Source of the DNA: PVC group bacterium (ex Bugula neritina AB1)
Lineage (GTDB): Bacteria; GCA-001730085
Direction of reading: 5' to 3'
Assembly: GCA_001730085.1 (NCBI GenBank)
Contig: MDLB01000025.1
Span: forward strand, 1-5,430
Length of the DNA stretch: 5,430 nucleotides
Positions 1-5,430 of the stretch are shown here, piece after piece (position 1 is the first letter of the stretch; each line of letters starts with the position of its first letter). A program made the position numbers and the translations under genes. The notes under the pieces are model-generated. The model searched no databases, had not been told where the DNA came from, and was given only the letters and a program-made list of their open reading frames with translations.

Positions 1-124
1 CGGGGCGATCAGATCGATCTTCAGGTCTCCCCAACTTGATGTTGTTGATAATTTGTTTCAGTTGCCAGCCAAAAAATCCAAATCCGGCAACGAGGAGTAG
101 TAGAAAAATGATGCTCTGTACCAT
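1..124 (-). CDS. (Fe-S)-binding membrane oxidoreductase, N-terminal part only
   Basis: Only the first 41 codons are in the window; the gene runs off the left edge. The visible protein starts MVQSIIFLLLL, has one hydrophobic membrane segment at about residues 4-20, then a basic linker (KQIINNIKLG) and the stretch RPEDRSDRP. This helix, the NIKLG segment and the DRSD motif match the beginning of the (Fe-S)-binding, heterodisulfide-reductase-like membrane proteins widespread in Bacteroidota, as I recall them. The iron-sulfur cysteines would lie beyond the edge, so the function is inferred from the N-terminus alone. The ATG at 124-122 is preceded in frame by a TGA stop 15-17 bases upstream, with no other ATG between, which fixes the start. 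A GAGGGA stretch about 15 bases upstream is too far to be a convincing ribosome binding site. A matching promoter lies at 226-256. Composition suggests core genome rather than island. Confidence 0.65.
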   Translation of the reverse strand, partial: MVQSIIFLLLLVAGFGFFGWQLKQIINNIKLGRPEDRSDRP

Positions 125-187
125 GGGTGGTTTAATGTTCCCTCAAAATATATGCGATATCCTGCAAATCCAAGAAATTTGTCTGCA

Positions 188-218
188 ATGCATAACAATG
201 CAAATGGTATGCATGCAT
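188..218. promoter_or_regulatory. Phased ATGCAT motifs, possible operator or leader structure
   Basis: ATGCA occurs at 188, 198 and 209, that is at 10 and 11 base steps, or one DNA turn. The last copy is part of the 10-base perfect palindrome ATGCATGCAT (209-218). The cluster lies just downstream of the predicted start of the minus-strand promoter at 226-256, where a repressor could block transcription, or where the RNA could fold, since ATGCAT pairs with itself. No known regulator site is recognised; this is inference from spacing and symmetry. Confidence 0.3.
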
Positions 219-225
219 AATACTT

Positions 226-256
226 CAAAAGTAGGGTTTGTTTTTGCGGCTACAAA
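226..256 (-). promoter_or_regulatory. Bacteroidota-type promoter for the (Fe-S) gene
   Basis: Read on the minus strand, TTTG (256-253) is followed after 19 bases by TACTTTTG (233-226), a full match to the Bacteroidota consensus TTTG / TAnnTTTG. Transcription would start near 219-221 and give a leader of roughly 95 bases before the ATG at 124. A weaker candidate nearer the gene (TTG at 173-171 and TATATTTTG at 152-144) could act as a second start. Confidence 0.5.
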
Positions 257-308
257 TAAACGGGTTTAAGAATGGAGAAGGAAGTGTATCGTGTGGGTGT
301 TTGATCTG

Positions 309-665
309 CAAAAACCAACCCCAACACATCTGCAAGTTCTGACTTGCATCTACGAGGCGATGATCACGATCATTCGCCTACGAAAGATCAACCCCAACAC
401 ACCCGCAGGTTTTTTCTTGCATCTATGAGGCGATGATCACGATCATTCGCCTACGGAAAGACCAACATCAACACACCCGCAGGTTTTTTCTTGCATCTAC
501 GAGGCGATGATCACGATCATTCGCCTACGCAAAGACCTACGCCAACACGTCCAAACCCCAACACAACCGAACGTTTTTTCTTGCATCTATGAGGCGATGA
601 TCACGATCATTCGCCTACGCAAAGACCAACCCCAACACGTCCAAACCCCAACACACCCGAACTTT
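309..665. repeat. Tandem array of four 73-90 base hairpin-containing repeats
   Basis: A 40-base block beginning CTTGCATCTA occurs at 343-382, 416-455, 490-529 and 580-619 and varies only at its eleventh base (C or T). Inside it, a 28-base core (354-381, 427-454, 501-528, 591-618) is identical in all four copies. The core is an imperfect palindrome: AGGCGA-TGAT and ATCA-T-TCGCCT around a CACG loop, 10 base pairs with one bulged T. Copies are 73, 74 and 90 bases apart; the longest step has about 16 extra bases in its CCAACAC-rich spacer. Spacers resemble each other (CAAAGACCAACCCCAACACACCC, then a T-rich run), so this is a true tandem repeat. A fifth spacer without a core ends the array near 665. 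Steps of 73 and 74 break the reading frame, so it is not coding. It sits between the divergent promoters of the (Fe-S) gene and tRNA-Phe. Function is unknown. Confidence 0.92.
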
Positions 666-676
666 TCTCACTTTTA

Positions 677-709
677 TTTGGATAAAACCCCAGACATATA
701 CTACATTTG
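677..709 (+). promoter_or_regulatory. Bacteroidota-type promoter of tRNA-Phe
   Basis: TTTG (677-680), a 21-base spacer, then TACATTTG (702-709), a full match to TAnnTTTG. Transcription should start about 715, roughly 18 bases before the mature tRNA. Confidence 0.65.
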
Positions 710-732
710 CACCACTCTAATATTGAGCGGTC

Positions 733-805
733 GGTGCGGTAGCTCAGTTGGTAGAGCACAGGACTGAAAATCCTGGTGTCGCCAGTTCGATTCTGGCCCG
801 CACCA
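733..805 (+). tRNA. tRNA-Phe (anticodon GAA)
   Basis: The 73 bases fold into a complete cloverleaf: acceptor stem GGTGCGG/CCGCACC, a D arm GCTC/GAGC with an 8-base loop, anticodon stem CAGGA/TCCTG with loop CTGAAAA, a 5-base variable loop, and T arm GCCAG/CTGGC with loop TTCGATT. The anticodon GAA (766-768) reads phenylalanine codons. The discriminator base is A805. The 3' CCA is not encoded (the next bases are CAA), so it must be added by CCA-adding enzyme. The gene has its own promoter upstream and an intrinsic terminator directly downstream, so it is a single-gene unit. tRNA 3' ends are common insertion sites of integrative elements, and the AT-rich cargo starts right behind this gene. Confidence 0.97.
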
Positions 806-820
806 CAAGAAGAAGATATA

Positions 821-860
821 AAGCCCTGTAAGTTAATGACTTACGGGGTTTCTTGTTTTT
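821..860 (+). terminator. Intrinsic terminator of tRNA-Phe
   Basis: AAGCCCTGTAAGT (821-833) pairs along its whole length with ACTTACGGGGTTT (839-851), giving 13 pairs including two G-U pairs around a 5-base TAATG loop. The T-rich tail TTTCTTGTTTTT follows. It is 15 bases behind the tRNA and should isolate it from the downstream cargo. Confidence 0.88.
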
Positions 861-1106
861 GTGGGGTACACTATGGGGAACAGTTTGGAAGTCTTGAAAT
901 GCAATAGCAAAATTGAGTTATTTGCAAATCGCAATTCTTACAAAGTAGCTTCAAACTATTGTATGAGACATACAGACTTAAAAGGCTAGATTTTAGATTG
1001 TATAAGTCTATTAAACTAAAGAAAGTTTATGAATATACTGATAGTTCAATATTCGGAAGGATATATAACTATAGTATCAAAGAGAACATGTATTTTTTTA
1101 ATATAA
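861..1106. other. AT-rich gene-free spacer behind tRNA-Phe, possible island edge
   Basis: No protein or RNA gene is visible. It begins with a 12-base-step near-repeat: TGTGGGGTACA (860-870) and TATGGGGAACA (872-882), 9 of 11 bases equal. Further on, AGACTTA (974-980) and TAAGTCT (1003-1009) form a perfect 7-base inverted repeat with 22 bases between, which could be an operator but is also possible by chance in AT-rich DNA. No full TAnnTTTG promoter match is found ahead of the nuclease gene; the nearest is TAGATTTT (987-994), with its best TTG too far upstream (25 bases). The drop in G+C begins here. Confidence 0.4.
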
Positions 1107-3701
1107 ATGAATATGGATCGTCAAAAAGTATTTGAGAAAATATTTAAGGAACACCTAAAGGTAGAAACTTATTCTAAATCAATAGATAGTCTATATAGTC
1201 CACGATCAAGAAATAAGATAAACTTTAAACCATACTACCAAAGGAATTATGTATGGGATAATAACAAAGCTAGTTATTTTATAGAGAGTATATTACTAGG
1301 TACGGAAATTCCCCCTTTGATTTTTTTTAATAATAATGAGGAGGTAGAAGTAATCGATGGAAGACAAAGGTTTGAAACTATTTTAAGGTTCATAAATAAT
1401 TCATTTTCTCTTACAAAAAGGGGATTAAATTCCCTGAAACAGTTGAAGGGTAGTAGTTGGGATAGTTTAGCTAGATCGGAAAACGATATCATTGAAAGTT
1501 TCCTTGATGCAAAATTAAGGATTATTGAATTCCAACTTGTAAATGAGCCACCACTTGATAAATACTTGGAGGATCAAGTCAAAAAGGAAATTTTCTCAAG
1601 ATACAATTCAGGAATAACACCATTAAAAAAGTTTGAGATAGATAACGCAGTTTACGATAATGATGAGTTGACAAATTCATTTAAAGCTTTTTTTGAAGAA
1701 AACCATTCTCTTAAAATACTTGTCTATCAAACCTTTTTTAAACAACTGAAAAAAGATTCTCAGGACCCACCAATAGAAAATATTTTATCATTTATACGTC
1801 GATTTTTGGTTTTACCAAGCTTCCCAATAAATTATTTTTCCAGAGGAACTGGTCGAACAGATATTCTTGCAAAATTGTATGGCCACTTCTCCGATTCTAA
1901 TATTGATAATCACTTCGCAATAATAAATTCCTTTTCCGAAAAGGCTAGATTTATTCATTCCGTGAAAAAATATTCTAATGTAAATAGCCTAAGAATACAT
2001 CGATTAGCGTTAGAGTGCTTTCTCTGGGGGTTAGGAGTGTTAGACCTTGAAGAAGTGAAATATGAGTTGAATTCCGACTTGATAGTTAAAATTGCTAGAT
2101 ATATTGATAAGAATATAGATGAATATGATGCAAGAGATTTTGCTTTTTCCAAAGAAGTTATGGCTAGGTTTTCAGCCACAGCCATTTTTCTTCAGGAAGA
2201 ATTTAATGTAGATATGAATGTTTACATTAATGCAGATGAATCTGCGCGAAAAAGGATTACTCAAGTAAAGAGGCCTGAAGATGCAGTTACTAAGTTATCA
2301 GAGTTAGAATCATTAAGATTAAACAAACCTGAACCATCAAGAAACTCAATTGATGATATTGTTAGAATGATGAATCGAAGAAAATTCATGGTTCGTCCTT
2401 CTTATCAAAGAAAAGAAGTAATTAACCCAAAGAAGGCTTCATCTATTATTGAAAGTATTTTACTAGGTATAACTCTCCCTCCAATTTTTGTGTATAAACA
2501 TTCAAATGGAGTCCATGAAGTAATAGATGGGCAACAAAGGTTATTAACGATTCTTGGTTTCATTGGTTCAACATATATTAATGAAAAAGAGAAGACTTCT
2601 TTCTCGAAGAATCATAAATTTTCACTAAGAAAGCTACGTATTCTGAAAGAGTTGACAGGTGAAAAATTCGAAAACTTAAATGGAAGTTTGCAGGACAAAA
2701 TCTATGATTTTCAATTGTATGTGGTTGAAATAGACGAAAACCCAAACCCCAATTTTAACCCAATTGATTTATTTATCAGATTAAATGATAAACCCTATCC
2801 CATTAGAGAACATTCTTTTGAGATGTGGAATTCTTGGGCAGATATAGAGATAATCCAATGTCTAAAGGATTTAAAGAAGAAGTTGGACTCTTGGTTTTTT
2901 GTTAAGCAGATAAAAAAGGCTACTGATAGAGATAGAATGGAAAACGAAGAACTTCTAACAACTATTTCATTTTTAGAGTATCTAGCAAATTCATCTGATG
3001 GGAAAAAATCTATAGATATATATCAAAAAACAGATAGGATAAATGCAAGAATTAGGAATAAGGCTAGAATAAGCAGTTTGATGCAAGAATTAAATGAAGA
3101 GGAAGAAAAGAAGAAGTTGTTTTTTACTGCGATAAAAGGTGCTAGGTCTTTCGTAAAAAAACTAAAATATGTTCTCTTAGATCAGGATAAGCCTTCAGAC
3201 GAATTAAATCTCTATCTAAAAAGCGAGCTTAATGAAATTTTTAAGGCTGGCAAGGACAACAGGTATTTTAGAAGAACTATTCAAGATTTTTATTTCATGT
3301 GGTTGTTTCTTGGAGCAATTAATTTCGAAATGGTAAAATACCATAGATTAGATATGAAAAAAGAATTAAAAGATGCATTCTATTTCATTAAAAATATCCC
3401 TGAAGAAGATTGGGAAAATAATTTGGGTCTAATGAAATTCCAAAAAATATTAAATGCTTTTAAAAGCAAATATTCGAAGAATGAACGGCGCACTAAGTTA
3501 AATGAAAAAGAAAAGCTCGATTTCATAAAGGCTCAAGGAAATATCAGTTCTATTAGCGGTGCTCCAGTATTTCTAGGTGATGATATAGAAGTTGATCACA
3601 TAACCCCATTGGCCATCGGTGGTGAAGATAAAAAATCTAATTTGGGTATTGTTCATAAAGATGAAAATAGGTCAAAAGGTGCCAAGGAAAATCCAAATTA
3701 G
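1107..3701 (+). CDS. Double-DUF262 protein with C-terminal HNH nuclease
   Basis: An 864-residue protein, probably a DNA-targeting nuclease of the DUF262 (GmrSD/SspE-like) group acting in the cytoplasm. Domain 1: YQRNYVW at 44-50, an IESILLG helix at 59-65 followed by IPP, and DGRQR at 84-88. Domain 2, starting near 412, repeats the same order: YQR at 433-435, IESILLG at 448-454, LPP, and DGQQR at 474-478. Each is followed by the family's 'RYNSGITPL' or 'RLNDKPYPI' segment (165-173; 558-566) and a helical part. The C-terminus has an HNH motif: D830-H831, P834, G838-G839, N845, H850, N854. In DUF262 proteins the DGQQR segment is tied to nucleotide hydrolysis and HNH cuts DNA. An in-frame TAA directly before the ATG fixes the start at 1107, or at the second ATG (1113). 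No ribosome binding site is evident. The frame is intact and AT-rich. The target and any sensing of modified DNA are unknown. A peptidase gene follows on the same strand. Confidence 0.88.
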   Translation: MNMDRQKVFEKIFKEHLKVETYSKSIDSLYSPRSRNKINFKPYYQRNYVWDNNKASYFIESILLGTEIPPLIFFNNNEEVEVIDGRQRFETILRFINNSFSLTKRGLNSLKQLKGSSWDSLARSENDIIESFLDAKLRIIEFQLVNEPPLDKYLEDQVKKEIFSRYNSGITPLKKFEIDNAVYDNDELTNSFKAFFEENHSLKILVYQTFFKQLKKDSQDPPIENILSFIRRFLVLPSFPINYFSRGTGRTDILAKLYGHFSDSNIDNHFAIINSFSEKARFIHSVKKYSNVNSLRIHRLALECFLWGLGVLDLEEVKYELNSDLIVKIARYIDKNIDEYDARDFAFSKEVMARFSATAIFLQEEFNVDMNVYINADESARKRITQVKRPEDAVTKLSELESLRLNKPEPSRNSIDDIVRMMNRRKFMVRPSYQRKEVINPKKASSIIESILLGITLPPIFVYKHSNGVHEVIDGQQRLLTILGFIGSTYINEKEKTSFSKNHKFSLRKLRILKELTGEKFENLNGSLQDKIYDFQLYVVEIDENPNPNFNPIDLFIRLNDKPYPIREHSFEMWNSWADIEIIQCLKDLKKKLDSWFFVKQIKKATDRDRMENEELLTTISFLEYLANSSDGKKSIDIYQKTDRINARIRNKARISSLMQELNEEEEKKKLFFTAIKGARSFVKKLKYVLLDQDKPSDELNLYLKSELNEIFKAGKDNRYFRRTIQDFYFMWLFLGAINFEMVKYHRLDMKKELKDAFYFIKNIPEEDWENNLGLMKFQKILNAFKSKYSKNERRTKLNEKEKLDFIKAQGNISSISGAPVFLGDDIEVDHITPLAIGGEDKKSNLGIVHKDENRSKGAKENPN

Positions 3702-3733
3702 ATTTATTTTAACTATTAGACATATTGTGGCAA

Positions 3734-3752
3734 TACTCTTAGGATAAGAGTA
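3734..3752 (+). terminator. Hairpin between nuclease and peptidase genes, weak terminator or attenuator
   Basis: TACTCTTA and TAAGAGTA form a perfect 8-base stem with a GGA loop, 33 bases after the nuclease stop codon. It is not followed by a T-run, so it is a poor intrinsic terminator; it may protect the upstream mRNA or partly separate the two genes. I see no consensus promoter in the 138-base gap, which favours at least partial co-transcription. Confidence 0.35.
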
Positions 3753-3839
3753 AAACTTCTTGCTTAATCATTTTGATATTCTTTTTAGGCGTCTGAAACA
3801 ATAAGGATTTAGAAAGAATAGGATTTAACATTTTATTAG

Positions 3840-4607
3840 ATGTCGAAAAAATATTCAGTCTCAAATATATCGGGGCAATCAGAAAATGCGATGGAAGCAA
3901 TATTCCCTTTTTTGACAGGCAATGAAACAGATGGTTTTAAGTTTCTTGCTACAGGATCATTTATTCACCCCTATGGCGGTTTTGTTACGGCTGCTCATGT
4001 ATTGCTTGAGAAAGATGGAAGCTTAGTTGACCCACTTATAGCTGTCCATTTAGATATTAATGGAAACCCTTTGGTTAGACACTTTACAAAGGAAAATTTT
4101 AGTATTGACAAAAAGGCTGATATTGCTTTTGGTTTATTAGGCCATCCAGTTAACATTGAAAGTAAAGCAAGAGTCGAGAATCCATATTTTATTATGTCGG
4201 CTTCAAAGATTTTAGTTAGTGATCCAATTAAAACAGGTGCATACCCTCTCTCGAATATTGAAAAAATTGATGATCAGCAAATTGGGGAATTTAAACTTGA
4301 TTGGTTTGATGGAGTGATCACAGAAGCTCACCCTAATGGGAGAGATAAAACTTTGTTACCTGGAGCATGCTACCGTACAGATATGCATATCATGAGTGGT
4401 GCTAGTGGCGGGCCAGTTTTTAACAAAGATGGTTTATTGATTGGGGTTAATTCTACGGGTATAGATTTTACTAGCGAAGATGAAAATCCTCCGCTTTCCT
4501 ATATTACCCCAATTGATGAGATTTTTGGATTAGCAGTTAGAACTGAATCTGGCGGAATAAAAACAATATTAGAGTTGTGTAACGAAGGGTATTTAAAATT
4601 ACAATAA
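3840..4607 (+). CDS. Cytoplasmic trypsin-like serine peptidase
   Basis: A 255-residue protein with the chymotrypsin/trypsin fold pattern and a complete catalytic triad: His53 in FVTAAHV, Asp94 in KADIAFGLL, and Ser189 in SGASGGPVF, where Gly187 would help form the oxyanion hole. The segment LLIGVNSTG (199-207) is the usual strand after the catalytic serine. It is close to a bare protease domain: there is no PDZ domain, membrane segment or signal peptide (the N-terminus MSKKYSVSNISG is polar), so it should work inside the cell, unlike periplasmic DegP-type proteases. An in-frame TAG directly before the ATG fixes the start. It lies 138 bases behind the double-DUF262 nuclease gene on the same strand. 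Such peptidases occur as effectors or processing enzymes in bacterial defence modules; a role here in activating or degrading the nuclease or a host or phage protein is inference. Its substrate is unknown. Confidence 0.85.
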   Translation: MSKKYSVSNISGQSENAMEAIFPFLTGNETDGFKFLATGSFIHPYGGFVTAAHVLLEKDGSLVDPLIAVHLDINGNPLVRHFTKENFSIDKKADIAFGLLGHPVNIESKARVENPYFIMSASKILVSDPIKTGAYPLSNIEKIDDQQIGEFKLDWFDGVITEAHPNGRDKTLLPGACYRTDMHIMSGASGGPVFNKDGLLIGVNSTGIDFTSEDENPPLSYITPIDEIFGLAVRTESGGIKTILELCNEGYLKLQ

Positions 4608-4647
4608 TAAATTCATATAAAAGGTTAAGAATATAGTCAAAGGTACC

Positions 4648-4965
4648 TTGGCAAAACAACCTAATGAATGGAAAAAACATGAAGACTTTGCTAAGAAGAA
4701 TGGCTATCAAAATGTTGATTACCTGTTGGAATCCATCATTCACAAAAAGGATTCCTTTAATGCCTTGTTGATAATAGATGAAATAGGGGAAGAGCTTGGA
4801 ACAGTTCTTATCAATCGTTTCCGTTTTCCAGTTGAGATTATCACCCTCAAAAGATTTCTTAGTTCTAAGGGAGAAACCATATACCAATTCCAGCCCTTTT
4901 TATACGAGGTAATACAGGATAACAAAAAGGTGGAAGGAACTGTACCCAAAAGATTAGACAGCTAA
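4648..4965 (+). CDS. Uncharacterised 105-residue protein, possibly a 3' gene remnant
   Basis: I do not recognise this protein with certainty. The open frame runs from a TAA at 4618-4620 to the TAA at 4963-4965 and contains no ATG, so translation would need the TTG at 4648. The predicted product is charged at its N-terminus (EWKKHEDFAKK), has a hydrophobic strand then acidic turn (ALLIIDEIGEEL, about residues 39-50), and ends in a second strand pattern (FPVEIITL at 60-67; YQFQPFLYEV at 79-88). The alternation of charged helices and strands looks like real protein. The LLIIDE...EL...VEII pattern loosely recalls the C-terminal part of some nuclease-related proteins, but I cannot name a family. 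Lack of ATG, short length and position against an insertion sequence suggest the end of a larger gene whose 5' part was lost. It follows the peptidase by 40 bases and might instead be a small third cargo gene. Confidence 0.45.
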   Translation: MAKQPNEWKKHEDFAKKNGYQNVDYLLESIIHKKDSFNALLIIDEIGEELGTVLINRFRFPVEIITLKRFLSSKGETIYQFQPFLYEVIQDNKKVEGTVPKRLDS

Positions 4966-5430
4966 TGGTGTAAAGAACGTGATCAATCTGCTCAAGCTAC
5001 TTTGGCAATTTCATGCTCTTTGCGATCAAGAAATAAACAAGCGGGAAATTGATCGTCAATATTCTGATGCCTTCTTTTGAAATTGTAGGTGTGAAAATAT
5101 TCATCCAGTCCATCATATAGCATTTTCCCATCTTCATGAGGCCTGAGATAGACATGTTCATATTTGACACTTCTCCATAATCTTTCAATAAATGCGTTGT
5201 CCGTAGCCCTGCCTTTACCATCCATACTGAGCTTAATTCCCTGGCTGAGAACAAACTGAGTAAAGATCTCACTGGTGAACTGAGAACCTTGATCGGTATT
5301 GAGAATCTCAGGTTTTCCATACCGCTCTATTGCCGATTCAAGACACGCTTTGCACCACTGAGCTTCCATAGAATTGGATAAAGACCATCCCACGACAAAT
5401 CGGCTGTAAAGATCTATGATGGCAATCAAA
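4966..5430 (-). mobile_element. IS3-type insertion sequence, 3' end only
   Basis: The DDE transposase gene fragment at 4992-5430 shows that an insertion sequence enters the window from the right. Its edge should lie between the stop of the 105-codon frame (4965) and the transposase stop (4992). The stretch starting TAATGGTGTAAAGAACG (4963 on) or TGGTGTAAAG (4966 on) is a candidate terminal inverted repeat, because IS3 ends usually begin with TG. The partner end is outside the window, so the border is a guess. Confidence 0.5.
4992..5430 (-). CDS. IS3-family DDE transposase (OrfB), C-terminal part
   Basis: The gene enters from the right edge and ends at the TGA at 4994-4992; about 146 codons are visible. 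The first visible residues (LIAIIDLYSRFVVGW) are internal: they belong to the middle of the retroviral-integrase-like (rve) core, so the TTG at 5429 is not a real start. The second catalytic Asp lies in NTDQGSQFTS (codon 5294-5292) and the Glu in DNAFIERLW (codon 5186-5184), with exactly 35 residues between, as in the DD(35)E signature of the IS3 family. The first Asp, in the usual DITY-type segment, must be beyond the window. The end YNFKRRHQNIDDQFP matches the typical YN..R.H......P close of OrfB proteins. The protein performs strand transfer of its own element, usually as an OrfAB frameshift fusion. Its G+C (25 of 60 in one sample) exceeds that of the cargo beside it, consistent with separate arrival. 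No frameshift is seen in the visible part. Confidence 0.93.
   Translation of the reverse strand, partial: LIAIIDLYSRFVVGWSLSNSMEAQWCKACLESAIERYGKPEILNTDQGSQFTSEIFTQFVLSQGIKLSMDGKGRATDNAFIERLWRSVKYEHVYLRPHEDGKMLYDGLDEYFHTYNFKRRHQNIDDQFPACLFLDRKEHEIAKVA

Noticed and set aside
144-173. Second promoter close to the (Fe-S) gene
   Set aside because: TATATTTTG has one extra base against TAnnTTTG and the upstream element is only TTG; the promoter at 226-256 fits better. Kept only as a possible alternative.
36-269. 77-codon plus-strand frame at the left edge
   Set aside because: It overlaps the start of the (Fe-S) protein gene on the other strand and its promoter, and its sequence looks like random translation with many Met and Cys.
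354-618. Core hairpins as intrinsic terminators
   Set aside because: On neither strand does a T-run directly follow the stem; the T-rich run lies about 30 bases away, in the spacer.
343-619. CRISPR array
   Set aside because: The conserved 40-base block and roughly regular spacing look similar at first, but the spacers are copies of each other, only four units exist, and no cas gene is visible.
541-660. G-quadruplex on the minus strand of the CCAACAC-rich spacers
   Set aside because: Several GG and GGGG runs exist, but the loops are uneven and only two-layer structures are possible; not strong enough to report.
507-767. 86-codon plus-strand frame with repeated MITIIRLRKD peptides
   Set aside because: It arises because the last two repeat units happen to be 90 bases apart, a multiple of three; the other steps (73 and 74) break the frame. 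It also runs into the tRNA-Phe gene.
4997-5320. 107-codon minus-strand frame inside the transposase gene
   Set aside because: It is the shadow of the transposase frame; the DD(35)E residues are all in the other frame. The same applies to minus-strand frames within the nuclease gene and the 4537-4949 region.

Overview
The window looks like a chromosomal stretch from a member of the Bacteroidota. Three things suggest this. Two spacer regions carry close matches to the Bacteroidota housekeeping promoter (TTTG, about 20 bases, TAnnTTTG). Clear Shine-Dalgarno sites are missing before the genes. The partial gene at the left edge starts like the membrane-anchored (Fe-S)-binding oxidoreductases common in that phylum. 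The genus cannot be read from this sequence.

Layout from left to right. Bases 1-124 hold the start of the (Fe-S)-binding protein gene on the minus strand. Bases 125-732 hold no protein gene: first a minus-strand promoter and an ATGCAT-rich leader, then an array of four 73-90 base tandem repeats, each with an identical 28-base imperfect palindrome, then the promoter of a tRNA. A tRNA-Phe(GAA) gene lies at 733-805, followed by a strong intrinsic terminator at 821-860. From about 861 the sequence becomes clearly AT-rich (a 60-base sample in the nuclease gene has 16 G+C, against 29 in a 60-base sample of the repeat array), as expected for an island inserted next to a tRNA gene. The cargo is an 864-residue protein with two DUF262 domains and a C-terminal HNH nuclease motif (1107-3701), a 255-residue cytoplasmic trypsin-like serine peptidase (3840-4607), and a 105-codon reading frame without an ATG (4648-4965) that may be a gene remnant. 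The right edge holds the 3' part of an IS3-type transposase gene on the minus strand (4992-5430).

The most interesting content is the pair of a double-DUF262 HNH nuclease and a trypsin-like peptidase on one strand. DUF262 proteins with HNH or DUF1524 nuclease domains include anti-phage enzymes such as GmrSD and SspE, and peptidases are recurring parts of bacterial defence modules. I therefore infer a candidate defence cassette in a tRNA-Phe island. The sequence supports the domain calls well. That the two proteins act together is a hypothesis from position only. The nuclease itself is unusual: its two DUF262 copies seem to have lost opposite halves of the family's signature motifs.
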